DNA of 64,000 nucleotides from Amblyornis subalaris (GCA_018881555.1 JACAXG010000302.1:62001-126000); one strand, 5' to 3'; shown: positions 32,392 through 43,324, counted from the stretch's first letter. The notes: generated by a model from the sequence alone, not told the origin. Program-made: numbers and translations.

Positions 32392-32473
32392 ATCATGGAA
32401 TCACAGGATCTCCTGTGCCGGAAGATTATTTTGAAGGTCTTTTTCAACCTAAATAATTCTGTGAACCTGTGAT
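32392..32473. mobile_element. Short element with CR1-like tails at both ends
   Basis: Left end AATCATGGAATCACAGGAT reads as a minus-strand tail. Right end CAACCTAAATAATTCTGTG, then AACCTGTGATT reads as a plus-strand tail with TTTTTCAACC (type B block). AATCACAGG and CCTGTGATT are exact reverse complements. Either two extreme truncations side by side, one inverted, or a small palindromic derivative. Confidence 0.6.
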
Positions 32474-32609
32474 TAACATTTTGAGTGCCAAAAGGATCAA
32501 TTCTACCTTGTGCTTCCCTGGGAATTTGAGCATGTGCATCCTGAAACTGATGCCCAGGGTTTCACTAAGGGTCTGCTTCCTTTATCGAAGGAATTCCCAG
32601 CTCCTTCAT
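32474..32609. other. Unique DNA
   Basis: No feature recognised. Confidence 0.4.
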
Positions 32610-32765
32610 TCCCACTCCCGAGGAATCCAATGATTGACTGGCAATTTGTCACAATGAAATCATTGGGTTCCCGAACGGGAAATGTTTAAATCAAGCAGCA
32701 ATTAATGCATTGTGAAGCACTTGAGGTAATTGTGTAATGAGCACCACATTACCTGGAGTAGGAAC
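32610..32765. promoter_or_regulatory. Candidate regulatory island with nested inverted repeats
   Basis: CCAATGATT (32627-32635) and AATCATTGG (32658-32666) are exact reverse complements 22 bases apart, placing two CCAAT boxes facing each other. TTCCCG-AA-CGGGAA follows at 32668-32681. CACTTGA at 32718-32724 is an NKX2-type word. AGGTAAT (32724-32730) and ATTACCT (32748-32754) form another exact pair. Function inferred. Confidence 0.45.
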
Positions 32766-33229
32766 ACATTTCCCAGCTAAACCAGCAGGGAAAACAATGT
32801 GGGGTTTGCCAGGTGATTTTTGGGTGTGGATTGAGCAAAGGCCGTGTGAGAAATCCAGGGATTCCCATCTTTCCCGAGCTGTGCGACGAGGGCACGGTGT
32901 TGTTCCCAATCCAGCAGCCCCAAGCTAAGCCTGCTCCATCCAGCTGGACTTTGCCACTGAATGGAGCAGGTCACAGCTAGAACACCCCTCCTGACCCTAC
33001 AGCTCCTATTTGGCCTTCCCGAAGAATCTTCCCAGCTCTGGGACTTTAAGAGGAAAGAATCACCCGGACACCACTTTGGCTGCTTTTCCTGCTTTTCATG
33101 GTGCTCCCGGGGGCTGCTGAGCAAGGAAAGTCCCCCCCGTGTGTTTGCACCTTTACCTTTGAAAGATGCTGATCCCATTTTCTCCTTCAGCCTGTTCCTN
33201 TCAGCCGCCGGAGCCCGGAGTTTATTCAA
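32766..33229. other. Unique DNA
   Basis: No gene or repeat recognised. Confidence 0.4.
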
Positions 33230-33545
33230 TTCCTGGCGCTGCACAATAAAAATCAATAAAAAGCATTTATTATCAAGTACCAGAGATTAAAATAACTGGC
33301 AGAGCAAGGATGCACACTTCACACAAAATGTGATTTATGCTCTGCAGAGGGGAAAACATCCAGTAAGCAGAAAAGGAACTTTTATTGTCTTGCCAATGAA
33401 TCGCTGTCCTGCCTTAGCTACACTTAACAGGCAGGAAAATATTATTTAATAACATTAATTTAGCGTTCTATTATCGCTGTGACTGTGGTAAATAAGGAGC
33501 ATTTCTCCTGCTAGCAGGGACTTTAATCAGGTCAGCAAAGTGGCT
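33230..33545. promoter_or_regulatory. Candidate regulatory island, HOX/CDX-like
   Basis: AATAAAAATCAATAAAAAGC at about 33246, TTTATTATCAAG at about 33266, and TGATTTAT at 33331-33338, the PBX-HOX form. CTTTTATTGTCTTGCC at about 33380 and ATTTAATAACATTAATTTAGC at about 33445. AT-rich and repeat-free for 300 bases. Regulatory role inferred. Confidence 0.5.
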
Positions 33546-33579
33546 GCCTCAGTTTCCACTCGCTTCCCAAGGCAGGAGC

Positions 33580-33680
33580 CCAGGGAAGCAGTGGCTGCCT
33601 CATTCCTGGAAGTGTCCAAGGCCAGGCTGGACGGNGCTTGGAGCGAACTGGGATAGGGGAAGGTGTCCNCGCCCCCCCCA
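33580..33680 (+). mobile_element. CR1 LINE 3' end (type A)
   Basis: D remnant (GCAGTGGCTGCCTC), E (CTGGAAGTGTCCAAGGCCAG), the GCTTGGAGCGAACTGGG step and F (GGAAGGTGTCC) running into a C-rich break. Block G is missing. Confidence 0.9.
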
Positions 33681-33949
33681 GTTGGGAGGTTTGGATATCA
33701 GGGGCTGCTGGGATCTGAGGCATTCCTGCATCCCGTGGGATANAGGCAGCCACCTCCTTTCTTCTCCTGTCCTTTCTCCCAGAGATTGTGCAACGCTCCT
33801 CACACCAAAGCAGTACAGGGCAAGAGAAATGGATGGGGGTCAGGAAGATCCCTTTTTTTGGGATTTTGGTGCCCGGGAAGGGGAAGGTCTCCAGGCTGGG
33901 CAGTGAGAACTTGTTAAAAGTCTCCAGATCCTGTCAAAAAGCCTCCGGT
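33681..33949. other. Unique DNA
   Basis: No feature recognised. Confidence 0.4.
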
Positions 33950-34500
33950 TTATGGCTCCCAGTGGAAGGGGGAAGTTTTTGATGAGGTGCATGAGCAGTG
34001 ACCTCATAAATTGCTTGAAAAAGTGTAAACATGGGTTGGAAAAAGGCCTTTGGAAACCCAACTTTAATAATAATTTAAACTGCCTTAAATATTTATGTGC
34101 CCGGTCTCCGCACAGCTCGCAATTAGAGGAGATTATTTCGCTTTTTGTGCATTTTGCTGCACTTTGAGGCTGTGCTGCCACCAGGTTTTGACACTTTAAT
34201 CTCGGCGGAGTTAAAAAGTGAAATAAAAAAAGGATCATTTCCTTTTTTTTCCACNTTAATAGAAAGATAAAGCGGCGACATCATCGCTGCGTTTGCCGGT
34301 ACGATCTCGGGGTTTAGCGATGTTGATAATCTTCTTTTGATGCTAATTAATTACAAGTAATCATAAAAACAAATGAAAAGCACTAGAGCTGCAGCAGGGC
34401 TTTTTTATGCTTATGAAATAATGCATCTTTATGCATTTGTTTATTTGCCATGGAAAAAAATGTAATCTATATTCATAGGAAAACAGCTTTAGCACTCGGC
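33950..34500. promoter_or_regulatory. Candidate regulatory island, longest AT-rich block
   Basis: AT-rich for 550 bases. TTTAATAATAATTTAAAC at about 34064, CGCAATTAGAGG at about 34119, GATGTTGATAATC at about 34318, TAATTAATTA at 34344-34353, and two phased ATGCAT words 10 bases apart (34421 and 34431) before TTTGTTTATTTGCC (forkhead-like). Words for POU, homeodomain and forkhead factors are packed within about 130 bases. Confidence 0.5.
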
Positions 34501-35870
34501 ACCAGAGTTGCCTTAGCAGTCCCAGCTCCAGCTATTTTTCCCTGTTTTCCAGTGTAACATCCCAAAGTCCATCGCTTTTGGCAGCAAAAACCTCGAAGGG
34601 ATTTAGTGCTCCACTGTGTTCGTCCACAGGCTTGGGAATATGGATTTCAAAGGAAATGCCATTTGTTTATAGTGACATATCCATCCAAAATGACTTCAAA
34701 TCAATTAAAAGGATTCGTGCCTAAAATAAACAGGGAAATGGGACCTGGAGTCGTATCCCAGTGCTGCTTCATTCATCCAAACATTCTGTTTGCCATGAAA
34801 TCATCCCTATCTCGGAGCTTTTATGAGGGAATGGCCTAATTTTTCATCTGGGATTCTGGAATGGCCACGGAGATGTCGTTCGTGTCCCCGCAGCCCTCAG
34901 CTCCCAGTCTCCTCCCATGGTTTTCCATAGGTGTTAAATAGTTTTGGGGGAAGAGCCTCGCAGATAACCCAGAGTTCGGGTGGCTGCAGCTGCTCCTTGG
35001 GACCCTCTGGGATCTCTCCGGGAGGAAGGAGCAGAGCCAGGTCGGAAAACTTCCTCCAGCCCTGGCCAGGGCTCGGGGCTGAGTCACTGACAACTCATTA
35101 TCGGGACGTGGTGTATTGACCTAATTTCTGGAAGGGGGCCTNGAATTCCTTGGCAACTTCCAATATTGAGAAACAGAAGCTTTTATGGGATTAGACGTGA
35201 AAATGAATAAACCAAGGCCATAGAGGCCTCCTCGGCTTTAAACTNAATATTTTCCTTATGATTTCCCATAGATTTGAGTTTTGTCCCGGCAGGAGAGCAA
35301 GTCCNGGGACTGGTGACATCACCACACCTGGGGCTCCGCTCTCCTGGTGGCTCCGGAGCTGGGAAGTGCCCATCCCCGTGCCCATGTCAAATGCTCCGCA
35401 TGGACCGACAGCATGAACTTTTCCAGGCTCCAAGCGTATTCCCACCTGCCTGTGGGGGCTGCTGGATGTCACCTCCCGGGGCTGGGAAGAGCAGCAGAGC
35501 CTGGTGTGGGTCCCATTTCTGGGATGGGCGTTTGCCCCGGCTGAACACACGGACCTGGAATTTTGGTGGTGTGTGGGAATGCCATATATGCATCTTGTAT
35601 GTTAATGAGCAGCCCCAAATAAGGCAGGTTTAAGGCTGCTGGAGATATGGATCTGCTGGAATAGCAGAGGTGCTAAAGCTCCAGCAGCACGTTTTGGTTA
35701 ATCAAATGATACGGAATTAACACACTGTACAATAATTGCCTTGTTAGATGGAAATGAAGCCCCTCTCGGAGACGCGGAATCTGGAGTGTGACTCACTGTT
35801 CCAACCACATTTAGATTGTTGTCAGTACAATTAGGATTCGGAATTTACAAGTGGAGGGGTTTTTTATTTT
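34501..35870. other. Unique DNA with AT-rich patches
   Basis: CAAATCAATTAAAAGG lies at about 34697 and TTAATCAAATGATACGG at about 35698. No transposon or gene. Confidence 0.45.
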
Positions 35871-35900
35871 ATTTAATCAATCGCTATAGCAACGGCAAAA
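35871..35900. promoter_or_regulatory. X-box-like site
   Basis: GCTATAGCAAC at 35883-35893 resembles the right half of an RFX X-box and carries a GCTATAGC palindrome at 35883-35890. Next to TTTAATCAATC. Low information on its own. Confidence 0.3.
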
Positions 35901-36989
35901 TTCAACAGGAGATGTTCCTTCTTCCAAGTCCAGGGGGGTTGGAATTATTTCTCCGGCTGGCGGAAAAGCAAACTTCAAAACTTTGGGAAAAGCGGCTTTT
36001 TCAGCAGCTTACCTATGGTCTCCTCCCGGAAAGCAGGGCTGGGAGGAGCAAGGACCTGGGAAATCCACCCTCCACCCTCTGGGAAAATTGGAGCCTTCAA
36101 AAAAACGGCTGGTGCTGTTCCTAAACCCATGGGGGATTCCAGTCCAGCTTATTCTTACCTGCTCTGTCGTCCAGTGGAAAAAANCTTAGGAATCTGTCAC
36201 TTCCCACGACGTTGCCATTTCAGAACTCCTATCTCTGGAGTTTCCCTGGTAATTAGGGGAAGTTTCTCTGGAGGAAAAAGAGGGAAAAAACAAAGAAACT
36301 GATTTTCCAGGAACACTTTTGCTAAACAAACCAACCAATCCAGAGTGATACCAAACCTCTGGGCTGTCATTCCCACTCCAAAGAGGCAAATTCCCTTCCT
36401 TATGGGTGCCTGAGTGCTGGGAAGCCTCCAGCTCCAGCACTTCGCTCCATTGCAAAGTTATGGATTTACTCAGTTTGGCCAGGACCGGAGAACACCAAGG
36501 GGGAAAAATCCCTGAGGTTTTCATTCTGAATAAAAAAATATTTGGCCTGGCTTGGAACCTTACACACCTCGTGTGGACACAGGGAAATATTATGGGATGC
36601 CCCGAAGTTGATTATCCCACCCTGGAGCCGCTGGATGAAGCAGTTCCAAGAGAACGCACGTTTGCTCCAGGAGTGTTTTCCTGGTGATTAACACCAGCCT
36701 TGCTTCCTGACACCCTACACCAGGCAGGAATATTACCCGGAGCCCGGAGAGGCACCTGGCACCATTAATAACCCCCTTCATCCCGAGCTTTGTCCGGCCC
36801 CTTCCAGGGCGAGGCGCTGACCCCGGATTTACAGGTGTAAGGGAACGAGGCACATGTTGCAGCCAGATGTCCTGCCAACGGCTCCGGCGCTCGGATAATC
36901 CTGAAATATTCATCAGGAGGCAGCTCGGGAGATGGGCCTCGTTATTAGAGCCCCAGTCTTGCACGTCAGCCGGAACAGATGGAAAAAAA
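35901..36989. other. Unique non-coding DNA
   Basis: No gene or repeat recognised. Confidence 0.45.
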
Positions 36990-37275
36990 AANCGGGGAAA
37001 TGTATTTAACATTCCTGCTCGTTCCTTAAAAAATAATTATCTGATTAAATGTGCCAAATGTGATTTTCATTTTTCCGTCTCCGTCGTCCTGGTAAAAGTG
37101 CAGTTAAATTGGCAGGGATGCAGCGCCGCCGAGTTCTGACAGGAATCATAAAAGGAGCGGGCCAGCCAGTCAATCCCGACTCCAGGATTCGGGATTTAAG
37201 CACCGTCCGAGCTTGTTAATTTACAACGGGGCCTTTGTGCTCTCATCATAACATATCAATTATACATGAGGCACC
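36990..37275. promoter_or_regulatory. Candidate regulatory island
   Basis: AAATAATTATCTGATTAAATG at about 37031, TGTGATTTTCATTTTTCC, GCAGTTAAATTGG, CATAAAAGG at about 37148, and CATATCAATTATACATG at about 37252. AT-rich, repeat-free, with CpG kept inside (GCGCCGCCGAG), which is common in conserved avian elements. Confidence 0.42.
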
Positions 37276-37484
37276 TTCTCAGCACAAGCAGCGCGGGGAA
37301 GGTGTTCCGCAAGGAGAAGCTACACAAACGGCCCAGGAGGAATTCTCAGGGATGCCCAGCCCCAGGGAAGTGGGATGTCTTCCTCAGGAAGCAGCCGCCT
37401 GGTGGATGGGCTGGGATGGAAAGACCGGAAAGGTTTGTCCGGCTTGGAAAGGGAGGTGTGGGGGTGGCCAGGGAGCGACTGGAC
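37276..37484. other. Unique DNA
   Basis: No feature recognised. Confidence 0.4.
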
Positions 37485-37570
37485 TCTGGCGTGGTGACAA
37501 GGTGGGGATTAGACACAGGTTGGACTCAATGATCTTCCAGGTCTTTTCCAACCTCACCGAACNTGGGATT
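37485..37570 (+). mobile_element. CR1 LINE 3' end (type B)
   Basis: GGTGACAAGGTGGGGATTAG, CACAGGTTGGACTCAATGAT and CTTTTCCAACCTCACCGAAC are the + orientation of the type B end. Truncated to the last 85 bases, with an N at the tail. Confidence 0.9.
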
Positions 37571-38268
37571 CCCACCCTTGGAAAGAAGAAAGAGAAGCCT
37601 CAGGGGAATTTTCAGCTCTCGCCCAGGGGGAAAGGTGCAGCCGGTTGGGATTTGATCTGATTTTTTGGGAAAGCAGCAGCGAATTGGGCTTCGGGCCCTG
37701 CTCCACAAACCACCCCTCGCCTCCAACTCCTGCTTCCAAGGAACCCTCCGGAGCTCCTCGTCTCCCTCCACAAACACCTGCTCGGAGGTTTTTAAATGTC
37801 TGGGTCCCCAGAGCTGTGTTAGAATAAGGCAGGGGTTTAATTGCAGTGAAAGGAGGGGGGATAAAGGTATGATTTCCAAAAGGACAGAATACTCNGGATA
37901 TTTATGGCCCCATTTGCCACGTTGCTTTGCCTTAAAGAGGGGNGGATTTACATGTGTTAAGTGCTCCTACAAATCTCCTTTACCCTTTCTTGGAAAAGGG
38001 CAACACAATAATAATGGTGAAATTTATGGGTGGAGACGCCTGTACTGCAGAGCTCGGCGAACTGAGCTCCACAGACTTCCTGCCTCTACTTTTTTATCCC
38101 GGAACTCTCTCCATTGAAATGCCTGCTCGTCCCGGTATCCCACGGAGCGGCTGTTGGTGGACGGCTCCGTCTCTGCCGCTCCCACCTGGCAAAGGGCTTC
38201 CAGGAAGTTCGGGAAGTTTCTATGCCTGTGGCTTGAAGTTAACAAAATGCGATTCCATTGCCAGAATA
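37571..38268. other. Unique DNA
   Basis: No gene or repeat recognised. Carries two Ns and an ACACAATAATAATGG patch. Confidence 0.4.
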
Positions 38269-38490
38269 TAATCACAGAATCCTTTGGAATCATAGGAACT
38301 GAGGTTGGAATAGACCTGGGAGAGCACCGAGTCTAACACTGCCCAGGCCACCACTGCCGCATCCACACTGCTGTTAAAATCCCTCTGGGAATGAGGACTT
38401 CACCGCTGTGCCAGTGCCTGCCAACCTTTTCCATGAAGGAATTTTCCCTAAAATCCAACTTGGAGCAGTCACGGGCGCAGCTCTTCCTCT
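38269..38490 (-). mobile_element. CR1 LINE 3' end, older (B-like)
   Basis: Tail AATCACAGAATCCTTTGGAA and CATAGGAACTGAGGTTGGAA, then GACCTGGGAGAGCACCGAGT, CACCACTGCCGCATCC, GCCAACCTTTTCCATGAAGG and AATTTTCCCTAAAATCCAAC. Clearly an avian CR1 3' end but more diverged than the other B copies. Confidence 0.85.
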
Positions 38491-39046
38491 CGCAGCCATA
38501 CAAAGAGGGAATGTCAGAGGAAATCAGGTGCTAATCGCTGTTTGTTTATCCCTCTCCCAAACCCCTCCCATCCAGCCGGGATGAACCCGCGGCGAACTTT
38601 CATCCCTGAGAACACCAACCTCCCGCTTTTGGATAGCAAGGGAGGAGCAGGCTGGGAAAAGGCCCTCGTGTTTGTNTTCCCTGCGCTCCGGAGCCAGCCC
38701 TGGAGAAAGCTTTGCCTTTCCAAAGGCACTGATAGGCAGTCATCCCCTCCGGGAGAACGGTGTGTTCCCAACAGAGGCGTGTGAGGCTGACAGTTATCAC
38801 AGTTTGGTTTGCAGAACTCCTGACTCCCTTCGCATTCCCTGTTTTTCCCAGCCTCTTGCTGCCTTTGCTGCTATTCCGAGCGCCGTTTCCCTGCGGAACG
38901 CTCGCTGGGGTCACGGCAGGAGTGGCACATACCTGTGGATTTTGGGATGCTGGAGGCAGCGGGGTGNGTGCGTGGGAATATGCTGGGAGGAATGGGATGG
39001 CTGTGGTGGGGCTGCTTCCAGGGATGAGGAAGCTCCCAGATTCTCT
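38491..39046. other. Unique DNA
   Basis: No gene or transposon recognised. Confidence 0.4.
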
Positions 39047-39262
39047 ACAAAACCTGTGCCAGGGCCTCANNACCCTCACAACCAGNAATTCCTTCCCANT
39101 ATCCCATCTAACCCTGCCCTCTGGCAGTGGGAAGCCATTCCCTGTGTCCNGTCCCTCCANNCCTTGTNCCAAGTCNCTCTCCAGCTCTCCTGGAGCCCCT
39201 TTAGGCACTGGAGGGGCTCTAAGGTCTCCCTGGATCCTTCCCTTCTCCAGCCTGGACACCTC
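39047..39262 (-). mobile_element. CR1 LINE middle fragment (type A)
   Basis: Carries the reverse complement of D (AACCTGTGCCAGGGCCTCA), C (TATCCCATCTAACCCTGCC, GGGAAGCCATTCCCTGTG), B (GAGCCCCTTTAGGCACTGG) and A (TCCAGCCTGGACACC). About ten Ns lie between 39070 and 39180. Blocks E to G, the 3' end, are missing at its left edge. One of the youngest-looking copies. Confidence 0.92.
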
Positions 39263-39879
39263 GTGCCCTCCTCCCATTACACACCCGGTAACTCGGCCTT
39301 CCAGTTCCAGCTGTTAACCACCAGGTCTCCCAGCTCTCCAAGCTCCAGAGCAAATCCCAAGGTACAAATCCAACTGCAAATCCCTGGAATTCCCCGGCTC
39401 CCTGCGCCAGATGATTTTGGTTTACCCTTCCTACACAGAGCTTTGTGCATCAGCCGCTGGGGACAATTCCCAGGTCGTGTTGTGCACACACTTGGCACCT
39501 GTTTGTCCCCAAAATGCACTAATTCCTCCTTTCCTGGGGCATATCCCCCACTCCCTTCTCTCTCCTTATTGCTCTGCCTCGAAATTCCAAGACATTCAGA
39601 GCAGCAAACCCACGGAATAGAGGAGTTAAGATCTAAAGGCAAAATCATCGCAGGGTTGCTGAAATGATCCTAATGAACCCTTTCCAGGCTGGGGAGCTGG
39701 GATTGAGATCCTGCAAGGGTTAAACCAGGCTGGCTGGGCTTGGACACGTGCAGGAAAGGCTCCTCAGGTGCTGCTCCAGGTGGGCACATCCGCAATCCTG
39801 CGGATGCCACGATCCTGAGGACTTGAGGCACTGCCCAGGTGCCTCNGAGTTTATCCACCCCCATTCCCAGCCTCTCCCC
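39263..39879. other. Unique DNA
   Basis: No gene or repeat recognised. Confidence 0.4.
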
Positions 39880-40110
39880 TTTTCAGTTCGCCTGTTTATC
39901 TCCAAGCTGTCTATTTAGATTCCTCCTAAACGAGATGGGAATATCTCGGTGCCTGTTTGTGAGACTATTCCGCATCCATCTGTTATTTACATCATTCGTT
40001 TTCCTGAGGTGTCTCCAACAAATCCTGGCTGGATGCTCTGTATGTGTTATTAATAAAACAGCTGTAAAAATATTAACTGTACAGGGCCTAATTGTCAGCC
40101 CTGATCAGGA
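39880..40110. promoter_or_regulatory. Candidate regulatory island
   Basis: CTATTTAGA (39911-39919, MEF2-like), CGAGAT-GGGAAT-ATCTCG inverted repeat (39931-39948), TTATTTACATCATTCG at about 39982, GTGTTATTAATAAAACAGC at about 40045 and AAATATTAACTGTACAGGGC at about 40068. Compact and AT-rich with retained CpG. Confidence 0.48.
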
Positions 40111-40204
40111 GCCAAATTCATCCCAAACGGATGCTGAGCCCTGGAATGTGGCTGTTCTCCAGAGCCGACCCGAGCTCCAAGCTCNATGCTTTGCTCCTTG
40201 AACA
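40111..40204. other. Unique DNA
   Basis: No feature recognised. Confidence 0.35.
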
Positions 40205-40397
40205 CTTCAGTTGCAGAGCTGGAAAGGACCCTAAGGATCATCCCATTCCATGGGCAGGGACAGCTTCCCCTAGCCCAGGTTGCTCCAAGCCCCGTCCAAC
40301 CTGGCCTCGAACACTTCCNGGGACCCAGGGGCAGCCACAGCTTCTCTGGGAATGCTGTGCCAGAGCCTCCCCACCCTCCCAGNCAGGAATTCTGTAT
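40205..40397 (-). mobile_element. CR1 LINE 3' end (type A)
   Basis: Reverse complement of G (GGAAAGGACCCTAAGGATCA), F (CCATGGGCAGGGACAGC), the GTTGCTCCAAGCCCCGTCC step, E (CGAACACTTCCNGGG) and D (AGCCACAGCTTCTCTGGG), then CCCACCCTCCCAGNCAGGAATTC from C. The tail itself is missing at the left end. Confidence 0.93.
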
Positions 40398-41179
40398 GTC
40401 TTTGAAAGCCACAGCAGGATGATCAGAGGTTTGGGACCATCTCCTTCCACTCACTGGGAAGTTCTCCTAAGGCAAGATTCATTTTAGGGNAAATCCCAGG
40501 ATTTAACCCCCAAATCCTCTTTCACCAGGTGCCTTTTCATTCCATCCTGGTTTTGCTCACTCCTCTTCCTTTGGAAAGGTGTCCTATGGCAAGGATGAGC
40601 AGCTCCAGCACCTCCCAGAGACACTTCCCAAAGGAATGTGCTCACTAGGTTTGGTATGAAAAACCTCTCATTTTTTGGGATCTATGGATATCCAAGCTAT
40701 GGAATGGAAAGGGCAGCAGGAATTGGGCTGGATTCAGGAGCCGTGGCTGCGTTTTACCCCGAGCTGTGCTCTCCCGGGAGCTGGAGGCTGAGGATGAGTG
40801 TTTGTGGCATTTTTGATGTTTCCATGGGGATTGCTATAGAAACAACTCTGCTACCCCTTCATTTATTAATTTACTTTGTTAGGGAAGCAAAGGTAAACCA
40901 CAGCTCCAAAGAAACAATGGCTTGAAAGGAATTTCCACGGCTCCACATCCACGGCTCCGCATCCAGCGAGAGGGCCTTGAGTTTGTGTTTAAAGGACAAC
41001 ATTTGCAGCTAATTTAATCCAGTCAAAGGAATGAGATTCCACAAGGTTTCCTTTGAGACTGGAAAACAACAGCTGATCTATGTCATAACACATTACAGCG
41101 GGCCGTGCTGCAGCAATCCTGCTCCGGAGCATCCCTCGGCAGCCGGAGCTCCGCGGAAGGCACGGAGAGCTTGGAGCAT
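40398..41179. other. Unique DNA
   Basis: A weak X-box-like GCTATAGAAAC lies at 40833-40843, with GCATTTTTGATG before it. No gene or transposon. Confidence 0.4.
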
Positions 41180-41272
41180 CCTGGGATGCTTTGGGGTGGA
41201 AGGGATCTTAAAACTCACCCAGTTGCCACGGGCAGGGACACCTTCCACTATNCCAGGTTTCTCCAAGCCCCG
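41180..41272 (-). mobile_element. CR1 LINE 3' end (type A)
   Basis: Reverse complement of G (TTTGGGGTGGAAGGGATC), F (GGGCAGGGACACCTTCC) and the TTTCTCCAAGCCCCG step, stopping before E. No tail repeat. Confidence 0.88.
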
Positions 41273-42169
41273 TGACGCGACGGGGCCGGAGCTGTGCACT
41301 CAGGGAACGCAGGGAATGTGGCTTTTTGGGATGGGGAAAATGTCATTGTCTCCTTAGCTCTGCTCTGCGTGTTCCATACACACGAAGCTGGGCTGGGAAG
41401 CAAAAAATTGCTTTTCCCTGCAAGTTCCGGGGTCACGGAGCAGGTGGAACAGAGCCCAGGGGACAAANAAGGTGAGCTGGGAGCAGCTGCAGGACCGGCC
41501 TGGATTTTGCTCCGTCCCCAGAGCCGAGCCCGGAATCAGGGCTGGGATCGCTCCAGGGCTTTGCACGNGCACGGACCCTGCAGCTCCAAGTGGCACTTCC
41601 GAGGGGACGGCCATGAAATCCATACAAATCCATAAGAATTGCCCTGGAGGCAGCAGAGTGTGCGTGGTGTTGTGGCAATCTGTGGGAAAGGGAGACTGCG
41701 GATTGGTGCTCTGGCACGGAGCAGGAATGGCCGGGAAATCTCCATATGGCAGCCGGCTTCTCCTGGTGGCCCCCAATTGAGTTAGGATGAGGAGGTGGAA
41801 TTACATTTCAGTGTTATTTTTAATATTTGAAATGCAGCTTAGATTGCAGGCCTGGTGCTGCTCCAGGGGGAAAAGTATCCATGAAAGAGCAGCCTGGGAT
41901 AATTTCTCCAGTTCTGAGGGACCTGGAGAAACATCACTAGGAGAAACACATTCCAGAAAGGATTTATTTGATCTTAAATTGGAATGGTGTAAATCCAAGG
42001 TAGCAAATTCTATCNGTATCTCGTTTGGAGAGTGAGGAATGAACTGGATTCTTTGGAAGGGAAGGGAAAGGTTCANGTGTCAAATCCAAGGGAAATCCAA
42101 GTGTCCCGGTGGAGAAACCTCACCAGAGTCTAACAGCTGAGCACCTCACGCAGCAANGAGAGGATTTAT
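41273..42169. other. Unique DNA
   Basis: No gene or repeat recognised. CpG is moderate at 41270-41300 and 41490-41620. Confidence 0.4.
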
Positions 42170-42312
42170 CATGGAATCATGGAATGAGTTAGGTTGGAAG
42201 GCACCTTAAACACCATCCAGTTCCAACACCTTCCACTAGCCCAGTCTGCTCCAAGCCCTGTCCAGCCTGGCTTCGAACACTTCCAGGGAGGGAGCATCCA
42301 TCCCCTCTCTGG
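42170..42312 (-). mobile_element. CR1 LINE 3' end (type A)
   Basis: Tail ATGGAATCATGGAATGAG, G (TTAGGTTGGAAGGCACC), a shortened F region that lacks GGGCAGGGA, the GCTCCAAGCCCTGTCCAGCC step and E (TCGAACACTTCCAGGGAG). It fades into CATCCATCCCCTCTCTGG. Confidence 0.9.
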
Positions 42313-42589
42313 ACAAATTGTGCACTGGCCCCTCCCCATTCCCAGGGTTTCTCCACGGGAGCTGCAGCTGGAGCGGAGCCCAGCAGTGAGCAGGCACAAC
42401 CCCATGGAAAAACCCCATGCAAAGCCCGGATGCAGACACAGCCTCGGTTAACCAGGACTGAGGAACAGGAATCATCCGGAGCCTTTGGAAACTTGACTCC
42501 CTGTCTCGGGAAAGGATCTGCAGCTCTCTCACACGAACTGACATCTCCCGCCCTACTTAAAATTGGGACAGACTTCCCAAAACGTTTGG
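42313..42589. other. Unique DNA
   Basis: No feature recognised. Confidence 0.35.
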
Positions 42590-42870
42590 GTATTCAAAGC
42601 CACGGGGTCCGCGACACCTGCGACAACGAGCAGCCTATTTCCACCCCCGTTCCCAGGTGCCTGCCGAGAAAAGGCGCTTCCCGACGCGGCGCCGAGCCGA
42701 GCTTTCCCGAATAACGAATCTGCGGGATAGCTCCCCGTGTCCCCCCCCCCCCACCCCGGAACGCATCCCGAGCCGGCAGCTGGGGCGGGAATGCGCAGGA
42801 TGCCGTGTCACACACGAGCGGCTCCCGTGCCGGCCAAACGACAGCTGCGTTTCCCGCGCTCCAGGCCGGG
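42590..42870. promoter_or_regulatory. CpG-rich patch with C12 run
   Basis: CpGs cluster around GACGCGGCGCCGAGCCG near 42684 and GCTGCGTTTCCCGCGCTCC near 42844. A C12 homopolymer occupies 42741-42752. It directly precedes the AT-rich island at 42880. Could be a weak CpG island, but no gene start is recognised. Confidence 0.35.
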
Positions 42871-42879
42871 CTCCAGCAC

Positions 42880-43110
42880 AAACCACTCTTCATTTATCAA
42901 TAATTGGGCCTTAATTTCATTTGGCAGTGCCGGAGCAGCGGGCTCGGCTTCCTCTCCAATAGAATCCCGCTAATTAGGCTGGCTTGGGGCATCAATCTCT
43001 CCATTTGAGCCTCCGATAATCAACCCGGATCCTGCTTTTTCCNCGGGACGCGGTGGCTTTATCCATAAGTCATTATTAGCAATAATGGGATGGGAATGGG
43101 AACCGTTCTG
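42880..43110. promoter_or_regulatory. Candidate regulatory island
   Basis: CATTTATCAATAATTGGGCC at about 42892, CCTTAATTTCATTTGG, GCTAATTAGGC at about 42970, CGATAATCAACCCGG at about 43013, and GTCATTATTAGCAATAATGG at about 43069. AT-rich islands separated by CpG-bearing DNA. Confidence 0.45.
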
Positions 43111-43324
43111 TAATGGATGGCTCGGAGAGGCGGGAGCAGGGATCGCGTTCTGCCTGTTCACATGGAATCAATGTCTTGATTCCTTTGCCACCTCTTTGGA
43201 ATAATAAATGTCATGTTCCATTAGCCCTCGTGCACCAAAAAGGGGATTTTTGTTCAGCTGGAGTCTATTTCTCCAGNAGATTTTGGGGAAGGGTTAATAN
43301 AGGCCCCGATGTTTGGATGTGGGT
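43111..43324. other. Unique DNA
   Basis: No feature recognised. Confidence 0.35.

Noticed and set aside
38672..39667. 331-codon open frame on the + strand
   Set aside because: Crosses a CR1 fragment at 39047-39262 and about a dozen Ns, so cannot be a continuous gene.
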